From: Astrothelium macrocarpum
Taxonomy: Eukaryota; Ascomycota; Dothideomycetes; Trypetheliales; Trypetheliaceae
Direction: 5' to 3'
Length of the DNA: 64,000 bases
Assembly (NCBI GenBank): GCA_021030915.1
Contig: JAGEMR010000030.1
Coordinates: 62,001-126,000 of the forward strand
Position 1 is the first letter of the stretch. Each line of letters starts with the position of its first letter. Below are positions 54,616 through 64,000 of the stretch, piece by piece. Made by a program: the position numbers and the translations under genes. A model generated the notes under the pieces. That model saw only the letters and a program-made list of their open reading frames with translations. It was not told the DNA's origin and did not search any database.

Positions 54616-57444
54616 GTTGTTGTGAAGCTGCGGCTACGTCTTCGATGCGTTGAAAATGCGAAAGTATAGCGCCCCTACCAACGAAGGCGAGGATATAAAA
54701 CGGCAGTAACGTGGTTATACATGGAGACACAGGAAGACGGTAAGGTAGAGGTCCGGTTCCAGCGGTGACTGAAGGTTTTAAGACACAGGCTGAAGTCTGA
54801 GTGGTACTGGCAAGACGCGACAGATTGTTGAAAAAGGACGTCGAAGACAAGAGCAATTAGCGGACTCGCTGTGACTTGGACGATGGGGTCAATGCTGGAG
54901 GCCGGCTAAGCCTTGGCAAGGCTGGCCGAGTCAACGAGTGGAGGAGAGCTCTCAGAGCTCAGCAACAGATTAGGGTGAAGCGGAAAGGGAGGGCAAAAAC
55001 AAAGCACAAGGAAGAGCGAATACAGAAGTGAAGCGGAATGGTAGAGACGGGGAGATAAGGTGAGATGGAGGAACGAGGTTGAAGAGGAGGAAGCAGACTG
55101 GTCGTGAAGGCGTCAGAGGTGGTGAGCGATGAGTGGTCATGCTCATGCTGCGGTGCCTAGCTGCTTAGCGTGACTCGCCGCCGGCGACGACAGGGACCGC
55201 CTTATCGCCCTGATACTGCACCTGACCGCAAGTCACAACCACGACCAGCGCTGCCCCGCGCCTCCCTACCACCCGACAAAGCGACTCAGATGAGATGAAG
55301 CTGAAGTGCACGTTGGCCCGTCACGTACCGCCGTACGAGGGCCCTGATGGCGGTGGCTTGGTCAGAAATTGCGTTGATGGCGGAATGGCAATTGCGTGCT
55401 ACTCGCCCTTCCTCAGTCAAGATCGTGGTTTGCCGGTCCGCCCCTCTGCGGCATACCGGATCCACGAAACAATCTCAGTCTAGAGCTTAATCAAGCCATG
55501 CATTACTCAATCCATTCGTCTGCCCTGATGAATTGGGTTTTCCAGGTACGCATGTGCAAGCTATTTATCTCCGTGGCGATGCTGGGACAACGGGATCTGC
55601 CTCGAAAGGGTATTTGCCAAACAACCAGAGCGCATTCAATTACTACATTCGCAATGCCGCTTTGAAGATCATTCTGCATGTATAAAAAACATCGACCCGT
55701 TTCTCGTACTGGATTGGGGCGAAACGTGCTCCAAGCGTTCGGCAGGGCTAGGCTGCATTGGGGAACTCTAACAAGACGTCATTCCGATACCAGGGCACCA
55801 GGGGTGCGCATCCCCCGGACCAAGAGCTTGCAGCTACGTGTCAAGCATGGTGAATAGATCAAATAAGGTTATCAGGGCTCGCTACTCTTTGACCCGAAGC
55901 AATCCGATTTGTTCAGACCTAGCTATTGAAAGCATTTGTTGTCTTCGGGAATAAAGGACGTTGACTAGGGATCTCACTTTGTGATCCTACTGCGTTTCCC
56001 TCAGCAAGTCTTCAATAGGAGTGGAAAGAGACTGGGATTGGGATGCATGTGTGAAATCCCTACTTGTCTCGTTTCTACGGTGACCATCCCAAGTATATTT
56101 CTGACATGCCGTTATTCTTATCTAACACCGATCTATCTTTCTTCTTGACAAAGTATTCTCATCTTAATATCATACTCAGACTCACTCTTTGTCAAATGCC
56201 AAACAGATACGGGAGCCATCTATTTATCTCAGAGCCCGGTGTCACAGTAATTATGGGGCTACATTTGGCACGGTAGAATACTCTTTGACAAGTACGATGT
56301 ATCTTTCCACGACGTTTGGCCAGCATTGGTGACTACAAGGACATTGGCTTGATTGCTGGCAGCTAGAGGTTTCAAGAAGCATATTACGGGCAGGCTATTC
56401 TACATAACTCACTACAACATTCAAAATTCCCGGCAGTTCGACATCTTCGTCACATGAAAACTGGATAGCGGCCCTGTACATGGGTAACGCACCCTCTGAA
56501 CCAAAGGACGCGGTAGAAGTCCAGGAAAATGTGACGAGTAAAACTAGAAACAACTCATGGAATTATCATCTGTTTACTAGAAAAGCCGAATCACACACGC
56601 ATTAGTCATTGAACTAGTCTCAAATAAAAAGGTTACGTATTCCATCCACAAAGACAAACCTGACCTCCACCACAAGAACGTGTTCAATTGAACGTTTCAT
56701 TTGATCCTCTGAGCAATAAATTGACTATGCGTTTGAATTAAACCATAGGAAAGATCTTGCAGAGCAATCTGATAGAGGTAGCACTGTTAGGTGTGGTATG
56801 AGCTTATCTAAAAGGCCTTGAACTTTGCATTTAATCGACGACTGCAAATCGAGAAAAGCTTGATAAAAATCAAGGAAAGTATTATTCAAAAAGGTGCAGC
56901 ATGATTATATGCTATAGATACCTTGTCTCACTGCTAGCTAAGTTAACGGAATTAAACTTAAAGGCGACCACATCAAGGATAAAATACCCACTGAGCTCTG
57001 GTTTGATAAAAGTCAATATGTAGCTGGCATCCTAGACTTGATCGGCGTGATGGTTTAGAGCCTAATTCGACAATATTCCACAATGAACTATACTAGCTAG
57101 AAAGCCACCGTCCCGATGGAGAAAGTTCCAACTTAAATCTTGTACCTGGCATGATGAAATATTGGTCATTATGCCTTAAGGTATTACAGTGGCAGGACAT
57201 CCAAGGGACGGGCCGGCCCCTCGGTTGGGAGAATAAACCCTGGTCATAGGTGCCCAAATCCAACCATTGCCCATTAGAAAACCCGGGGTAGACCAGTGTT
57301 AAACACCTAACCTCGAGATGGTCGCCGACCTTCTCATGCCGAGTGGTTATATATGATGTACATCGGGCTTCCTGGGCGGGATATCAAATATTCTCGACCT
57401 CGCACTCCCTCCAACTACAGCTGTTGAAGTTTCATCGCACCAAG
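54616..57444. other. Large gene-free divergent region between ATG1 and an MFS gene
   Basis: This 2.8 kb interval has no frame with a recognised motif. The first 500 bp next to ATG1 are purine-rich on the plus strand (for example 55000-55110), that is pyrimidine-rich on the ATG1 sense strand, as in fungal leaders and promoters. From about 55900 to 57300 the base composition is AT-rich with many stops in all frames. No inverted or direct repeat was noticed by eye. Confidence 0.55.
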
Positions 57445-59359
57445 ATGGGCCTCGGTATTCTTGAAGACACCAAGCTGGAGCATGTTCCAGGTTTGAAATG
57501 CTTGGTCTTTGATCCTTATCTGCTCTAATAACATCGCCAAGGGACGGCCACACTGGAAGAAGATCGCCTCGACCTCGGCGTAAGTCAAATCGCTGCTACA
57601 GGTCTCAAGACAGACAAGACCGGACGCATTATTCTCGTCCCACAGCCCAGCGATGACCCGAATGATCCCTTGGTATGAGCTTCACCAATTTTGACATAGT
57701 AGACGACATGAATAACTTGAACGACAGAATTGGCCAACATGGAAGCGCGATGCCATTCTCTTCGTCTTGTCCTTACTCTCTGTCATCGCTTCGACTCTCA
57801 GCCCTTTACTCGCCGCAAACACCCTTACCCTCTCACTAGTCTTCCATCGCAACTTTACAGAGATGGCGCTTCTCACGGGATACCATTTGCTCGGTGTTGC
57901 TGTAGCTGGCGTGCTGTTTGTGCCAAGCGCTAGGGTGTGGGGAAAAAGACATCTCTATCTCCTTGGCACTGTTGTTGTCATCTTTAGTAGCGCCTGGGGT
58001 GGTGCAAGTGGTACAAATTATGATAGCTTGCTCTGGGCGAGGATTTTCCAAGGTGTTGGACTGGCGCCGTTTGAGGCCTTGGTTAATGCAAGCGTAGGAG
58101 ACATGTACTACGTGCATGAGAGGGTAAGCATCTTTCATTGTTGGCTGCAGAATCAATCTTAATGGCCTCTAGGGTACACGAATGGCACTTTCGAATCTCG
58201 CGCTTTTTGGGGGCTCCTTCTTCACGCCTGTCCTTGTCGGCAAAATCACCTCTACCATGGGCTGGTCATGGACCTTTTACTTCATCGCCATCTTCGCAGG
58301 TGCCCTCCTTCCCGTCGTCATCTTCTTTGTTCCAGAGACCGCATATGCCAGACCCGAATATCTCAATATCGACACCGCTGCCATCCTTAAAAGACTCAAT
58401 GCAAACACTACGCTTTCCAACTCTGCAACGGACACAGACGGCGTCAATCACTCCTTCTACGAGCCTGAAAAACCAAATCACGACACTGCCGTCAATACCA
58501 AAACCGCCGAATCGTCCAATGGCCATCATACCCCAGCCAAAACCCGCTTCCCACGCACCCTTCTCCCGTTCAATGGTCGCAAGACATCTGAGTCTTATTT
58601 CCGCCTCTTCCTGCGGCCCTTTCCCCTGTTCCTGCATCCCGGCATCCTCTGGGCCTGTTTCATCCAAGGCACGCTGATCGGATGGACCGTCATGATTGGC
58701 ATTGTGCTGGCTGCCATCATGCTCGGCCCGCCGCTGTTCTTCAACGAGGTCAAAACCGGGTATATGTATACCGGCGCTACTATCGGCGCGTTCGTGGGGT
58801 ACGTGTTATCCGGCCTGATTGCGGATCCCAGTGCGCGGTGGTTGACAAGGCGAAATCGAGGCGTATTTGAACCGGAGTTTCGCATGGTGCTGGTGATTCC
58901 GCAGCTCTTGTTGGGATGTACGGGCTTGTATGGCTTTGGGATCGTGAGCAATGATATCGTTAGGTATGGATGGTTTTGGCCAGACTTCTTCTTTGCTTTT
59001 GAGGTGGCAGGGATGGTGTTGGGTGCAGTGGCGAGTGCGTTGTATATTGTGGATGCGCATCGAGATATCGCTGTTGAGGCTTTTACCTGCTTGATGATCT
59101 TCAAGAACGTCTTCTCGTTCGGACTAACGTTCTCGGGCTATAATTGGTTGGTGTATAATGGGATCAAGAAGCCGTTCATGGCGATAGCGAGTGTGCAGGT
59201 GGGCATCTGCATGCTGACAGTTTTTATGTGTAAGTTTGCCCCCAATGTCCGGCTAATAGAGCTTCAACGGTTGATTGTGATTCTGCAGATGTCTTCGGGA
59301 AGAAAAATCGGTCGTTCTTTGCCCGACATGATATCCTTCGACTTTTAAAACTCCGCTAA
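57445..59359 (+). CDS. Major facilitator superfamily transporter (DHA1-like)
   Basis: This is a proton-coupled MFS carrier of about 566 residues. Five exons are inferred: 57445-57490, 57542-57672, 57728-58123, 58173-59229 and 59289-59359, with introns of 49-59 nt. The start MGLGILEDTKLEHVPGTATL and the following VPQPSDDPNDPLNWPTWKRDA are hallmarks of a large fungal MFS group. Twelve helices are expected, with motif-like RVWGKRHLYLLGT after TM2-3 and GLAPFEALVNASVGDMYYVHERGTRMAL around TM4-5. A long polar central loop (about 270-345) carries Asn, Thr and Lys and separates the two six-helix halves. It ends FARHDILRLLKLR. Members of this group carry drugs, polyamines or small metabolites; the substrate is unknown here. 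A perfect GTAAGT inside exon 2 (about 57575) is read through because the frame continues. Confidence 0.87.
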
Positions 59360-59698
59360 TAACTTGCAAAGCTTTTGTATATAGATTGGCTCAGTCTTGA
59401 AAACGCATACGTCCTATGTATTAGTCTCTTAATCGCACGCTGTAGATCCTGTTATAACTATCCTCATACCCCGGGATTGCGAAGCGATATTGGTAAATGA
59501 AAGCATCTTGTTGCTGCATTTCGATCAATTTAAGGCCATAGCTTTGTGCTGATTGTGGACCATTGACTTCGAGTGAGGTCGTGAAAGAGATGAATACATG
59601 TCAGTAACGATCATGCATGCTATGCTCGTTTTGCCGATCTATTTACAATCAATACCGCAAACTGCATGATCCAAGAAGGTTATATTTGAACTGGTACC
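59360..59698. other. Convergent intergenic region
   Basis: This is the 3' flank shared by the MFS gene and MNS1. Nothing was recognised. Confidence 0.5.
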
Positions 59699-62016
59699 TC
59701 ATCGGTTTTCCCCCTCCACCTTCTCCACCTTCTCTACCTTGACCGTCTCTACCGCAGTGCGCCCTATCTCACCACCACCACCTACCACCTCCCCCTTCTC
59801 ATTCCTCTCCTTCCTCTTCCATCCCGTCTCCAACATCTTCCCCAACTCAAACCTCGGAAATGGATGGGCGGCGCCACTAAAGACCACTTTATCCAACTGC
59901 AGCACATCTTCGGGTCCAAACAACAGATATAGCCACTTTAGCGTCTCTGCCATCCACGCTGACGACATGTTGTCCCGCTGCGGTGGCGGTGTTAGTGTCA
60001 CGTCATCAAGACTTGTGTAGCCATTACGACCTCCAGCATCGGTGTGCTGCAGGAAGGACTCAAAGATGTCCCAACCCCATTGTCGGTAGGTGGTATCGCC
60101 AGTGATGCGGTAGAGGTAGAAGAGGGAGGAGATGGTTGAAGGGGATTGGTGGTTGGCGGAGTCACGGCTATCGCGTTGGATGATGTAGTCGTGGATCCAG
60201 GACGTCTCCGAAGATGTGATATTGACGGTAGAGTCAAGGGGGCCGTCTGAGAGCATATGTGGGGGATCATGGATTTGGAAGCGAGCGGCTTCGGGGGCGA
60301 GGCCCGTGGGAGTTGCTTTGTACATGCCATAACAGGTTCGGAGAAGTTGTCTCGCTAGTTCGAGTTGCTCTTCTTGTTCTTCATGCCATTGGAAACCCTT
60401 CCTGAGCTCAGAGATGCGTTTACCCCCTGTCAAAGCAAGTACAACTGTGCCAGGGACGGAGCAAGAGGAATGCATCATTTTCGGATCAAGAGCTTCATCG
60501 AGACCGTTTGGTCTCTCCCCAATTAAAGTAAAGTTTGCTGTCTTTGAATACGTAATGAGATGTTTGCGAATGCCAGCAAAGGCATCATTCCACATATCAT
60601 TGTAGACCTCTTCCTGCTTTGAAGTTTGTAAATATTGTTTTATAAGACCCTCTGAGAATCGACTTTAGCTTCAAAGTTGTGTAACCGAATGATATACGGT
60701 GACTTACGATAGTAATACTCGCCGCCACTCCCAAGACGAATTTCGTTGCCTTGAAAAGTGTTTGTGTCCGAATTGACAAACGATGGCAAAAGTCCATCTT
60801 TAGCGCCAATGCCATCAAGCGACTGAATCGCATTCTCGGCAGCCTCCCAGTAGTTTTTCTCACCTGTAAGTTTAGCAACGTATTTAAGTTCCAGCTGGAC
60901 ACCTCCTGCAGAAGCACTGGATGTTGCTCCAGCATTTACATCGGCTGGTACGCCTCTCATTTTGGCTAGATTTACTCTTGAAACGGGAATCCCCGTTCCA
61001 GACTCAAAAGCGCCTAGTATTCGATCAGCCAACTGAGCCGCCTTTTCCCGATAGAGGTCGTCACTAAGAGAGCTTTCCTCTATAGATACAGGGGCCATAT
61101 CGGGAAGAGTCGTGGATAAAAAGTGTGCTGAGAGTAAACCTCCCAACACTTGCGTGATTGCCTCGAAAGTACCGACCTGGTCGGAATCAATATCAAAGCT
61201 CAAAGTTGTTGATATCCAATCTCGTGCATGTGCAAGCTCGGTCGTCAAGTTCATGATCATTAGGGTATCCAGACTATCCACGATAATCCATCCCATGCCA
61301 TTTGTGCCCTCAATTATCTGCCTTCCTCTTTTTGAAAGCGGGCGATATTCGTCAAAGCCCCAAGCATGGTCTTCATAGGCCTTCCAAGTAGTTCTGAAAG
61401 CATCTCTAACCTGTTTTTGTCTTATACTCCAATCGATCTCCTTTGGCTGTGAGCTTCCCCGCCAGAAGCCCTTACTCGTATTATCTTCAAACAAATTGAT
61501 TGATAGCAGTCCGGCCCAATACGAAAGTCCGACTAAGAGTAAGATCAGGCTCAAAAGAAATCGTTTCTGTTTCAAAATGGGCTTCCTCCGCCCAGACGTC
61601 GTGCGATTGTATGGCTTGTCTTTGTACATTGGCAGGCCTCTTTTGTCTCTATCGAACACACCTCCCATCTTCTCTACCACGACGTTGGCGTATCCATTTT
61701 GCATGTTTCTTCCGCGCTCTTTGTGCGACCTGGCCCACACGTTATCTTCATACCGGCGTTGAGGGTCGCTTTGTGTTGGTACATTGCGGGAAACTGCATG
61801 TGACATCCCCGTTTGGCCGATTCTGTTTGTGCTGGAAGCTGTCGAGGAACTTGAGACTTGACAAGCTTGGACTTTGAACTCGCTCAAGTCGTCATTCTCG
61901 TCTCGCAAGTTTGATGGAGCGGGTGACGTAGTTCGCCAGGTTTGAGTTTGGAAAATGGGATTCGAGGAAGCGTCTTGAAAACCGGCACGAACGCTAAAAG
62001 GGTCCTGGTTGTTCAT
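59699..62016 (-). CDS. MNS1: Class I alpha-1,2-mannosidase, GH47 (ER MNS1 type)
   Basis: This calcium-dependent glycosidase trims mannose from Man9GlcNAc2 in the ER or Golgi. Two exons read on the minus strand, 62016-60708 and 60651-59699, with a 56-nt intron, giving about 753 residues. It is a type II membrane protein: a polar cytosolic tail of about 150 residues ends in RRKPILKQKR, followed by one helix (FLLSLILLLVGLSYWAGLL). The GH47 barrel shows VRDAFRTTWKAYEDHAWGFDEYRPLS, GWIIVDSLDTLMIMNL, FEAITQVLGGLLSAHFLS and LGSGGEYYYQGLIKQYLQ across the splice. Later come LTPPPQRDNMSSAWMAETLKWLYLLF and FSGAAHPFPRFE near the end, where the calcium-binding Thr is usually found. The cytosolic tail is much longer than in yeast Mns1 (549 residues total). 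The C-terminal 40 residues are a low-complexity Glu/Val/Lys tail. Confidence 0.92.
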
Positions 62017-63122
62017 GCCATGAGATTGTAGACTAGGGAGGACCCAAAGGAGGAGGATACATCAGATGGCGCTAACTTGGTTTAGGAAGTCGATCTTTTA
62101 ATATTTGATTGCAGCGAGTGCGTAAATGGCTTCTTGGCGATGCAGGGGTAAATCGCGGATAACTGCGATCAACTCATGCATGTTGTCTAGCTTTGTGAAA
62201 CACGTCATGTGCAACGAATGTGATTCGAGAAACCGCGGTGATGTAGGAATTAAAAGCTGGAAACAAATTGCTCTGTTAAGCGAAGCCAAAAGAAGCCAAG
62301 ATTACTAAAACAGTACGGAGTACAGGTCGACTGTATCATGCAGGTACCACAACAAAGCCGGTAGAGTATGACATCAAAGTTTCGTTTCATTTATATTGCC
62401 GTTTTTGGAACGCAAATCCATCCCCTTTCAAGATCACTTTGAAAGACTTGAGTTTAGATTTACGGTTTTGCAATCCAAAATTTTTTACATACGACGAAAT
62501 ATGCGTCTATATCCTCCTCGAAAGAACGGAAACCGAGACTTCCATTTGTGACCTGAGACACAGCTTGGACTGTTCAATACCAGTTTGGTGGTCAGGCAAA
62601 TCCGAACTCATGAACGCATCAAACATATATCAAGATAGGCAATGCATTCGCTGATGCCTTGTTCATTGCTATCTTTGTCCAGATGTACGGATGGCCTGTT
62701 GTTAAGATGTGGTCTACAAGAAAAGGTTGGGTAAACTTGATGATGCGTCCACCTTGAGCTACTCCAATAGGCTTGACCATTCATAAGCAAGTTCGAGTAG
62801 AACTTCATCGGAAAAGCCACTGCTAAGCAAGAAGCATCGAAGGTACTTTTCAAACCCTGACGCTTCCCTATCTTCACGCGTCAGGGGCCAGAGCCAAGTA
62901 AAAATTGCATATGGGGAACGCAAATTCCTTTCCACTGCAAACTCAAAAAGGGTTGTGATCCGACAAGCCACTGAAGATCAATTGGAGAGGTATTTTGACT
63001 GCGGAATATATCGATTACGAATCCTTCTAAATGCAATTGGAAGCTAATGCAAACGCCATTTCGTGAACGCCACTGAACCATACTGCGACTTCATGTCTCT
63101 GGCAGTTATATGCATTGCATCC
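62017..63122. other. Intergenic region upstream of MNS1
   Basis: This 1.1 kb interval lies between two minus-strand genes. A 63-codon minus-strand frame near the MNS1 start (62098-62289) has no motif. Nothing else was recognised. Confidence 0.5.
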
Positions 63123-63589
63123 TTATCTCTTGCCCTTGACATTTTTCTTGCCCACCTCCGTTATCGCAAGTCCTACGACCCAAATCATTAATTGATTCGC
63201 AATCCCCATGCTAAAAGACTTTAGATCGTACCTGGTGGTAAGCTCTGCTTCAGTTTCTCCGCCTTGTCCGTATCCTTCAATACGAGGGTGTATAAGAATC
63301 GATGACATCGAACCTTGAACTTGATCTGTTGTGAGGCAGGGTTCTTCTTGATGCGTGCCGCTTGAATTGCACGTTAGCTCACATTCTTTCGGATGTAGTT
63401 CGAGTTATAGATGGGTCATGAGTGTAAGATATATTGTTTTTCTGCTGTAGTAATGCATAGGAATGAGGATCGTAACGGAATTTACTTGACAGAATGACGA
63501 TGAGTTGCTAGGTAGGGTGACTCACAAGATGCATCCTTTCGGCGGCAGATCTCGATGAACTGCTTGATGTCGGAGACTTCTCGAGGCAT
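63123..63589 (-). CDS. RPL38: 60S ribosomal protein L38 (eL38)
   Basis: This is a small structural protein of the cytosolic large ribosomal subunit. Three exons read on the minus strand: 63589-63526, 63360-63232 and 63172-63123, with introns of 165 and 59 nt, giving 80 residues. The product starts MPREVSDIKQFIEICRRKDA, continues SSARIKKNPASQQIKFKVRC and HRFLYTLVLKDTDKAEKLKQ, and ends SLPPGLAITEVGKKNVKGKR. The length equals the fungal norm (about 78-82). None of the exons is long enough to be found as a plain open frame over the whole protein. It reads in the same direction as MNS1. Confidence 0.95.
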
Positions 63590-64000
63590 GATGATATTGT
63601 CTTTGTAGAATGGGACTGGATTTGCGTACTGGTGATGCGAAATTGATGCTGTGGGGGTGCGGCTCGCTAAAAGTTCGGTACGCTAAAAGATCCAAAAAAA
63701 GATGACCGGGATCCGGTACAAAGTAAATACAATTGGGGGCCCAACCAGGCGCGATGAATTTTTTGTAATCGCTTTCAATTGACCAATCGAATTACACAAG
63801 TTTTCGGTGAGTACTCAAAGAAAAGTGGCCACGTGAGAGCGGGGCTTGAAACGCGAGTCATGATCGAAGATGATTGTTCAGCGGTCCAATTGCGGCGGGG
63901 TGGTCTGCAGCGTATAACAGCGATTTATTTGGAAAGCATGGTAGAGTCAAAGTTTGATGACTTGCTGTTAATGTTGCTATTACAGTTGTTACATATTTAA
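63590..64000. other. Right edge, RPL38 promoter region
   Basis: This holds the leader and promoter of RPL38. A plus-strand frame runs from 63779 to the window end but shows no family motif, and I do not call it. Confidence 0.45.

Overview
This window looks like chromosomal DNA from a filamentous ascomycete (Pezizomycotina). Genes are compact, most carry one to eight short GT-AG introns (about 46 to 165 nt, most with a CTAAC or CTGAC-like branch site), and the gene set is typically fungal: ATG1, a YOR1-type ABC transporter, dolichol kinase, a Pth11-like receptor, a GH79 glucuronidase, an NRPS-like reductase and an MFS carrier. The sequence alone does not let me name a class or species. No tRNA, rRNA or CRISPR structure was seen.

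Layout. 1-13.8 kb: the end of ornithine aminotransferase (CAR2), a full ABCC transporter, a mitochondrial ribosomal SOD-fold protein, a Cys-rich single-pass surface protein, COQ10 and a nine-exon APC permease with two micro-exons. 14.2-18.5 kb: a Pth11-like membrane receptor and a decayed pogo/Fot1-type DNA transposon with matching inverted ends and two nonsense mutations of the RIP type. 18.8-33.7 kb: a GNAT acetyltransferase, a tRNA m3C methyltransferase (TRM140), a GH79 enzyme, an A-T-R NRPS-like reductase, a bZIP factor, a multi-pass membrane protein and a secreted class 3 lipase. This is the most accessory-looking part and may include a small metabolite locus.

34-49 kb: mostly housekeeping genes. 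They are TXL1 (thioredoxin-PITH) divergent from UBX4/TUG with an extra small ORF in the UBX4 leader, RPL36, an SFK1-like protein, dolichol kinase SEC59, a small secreted protein and a zinc aminopeptidase. 51-64 kb: ATG1, a 2.8 kb gene-free interval, an MFS transporter, the class I alpha-mannosidase MNS1 and RPL38.

Functional links are modest. SEC59 and MNS1 both act in N-glycosylation, UBX4 works with Cdc48, TXL1 is proteasome-linked and ATG1 drives autophagy, but these genes are scattered as usual in fungi. The only plausible co-regulated neighbourhood is the 22.6-31.6 kb block. All exon joins were worked out by hand from reading frame, splice consensus and family similarity, not from transcripts. 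Family assignments come from memory of conserved motifs, not from a search.
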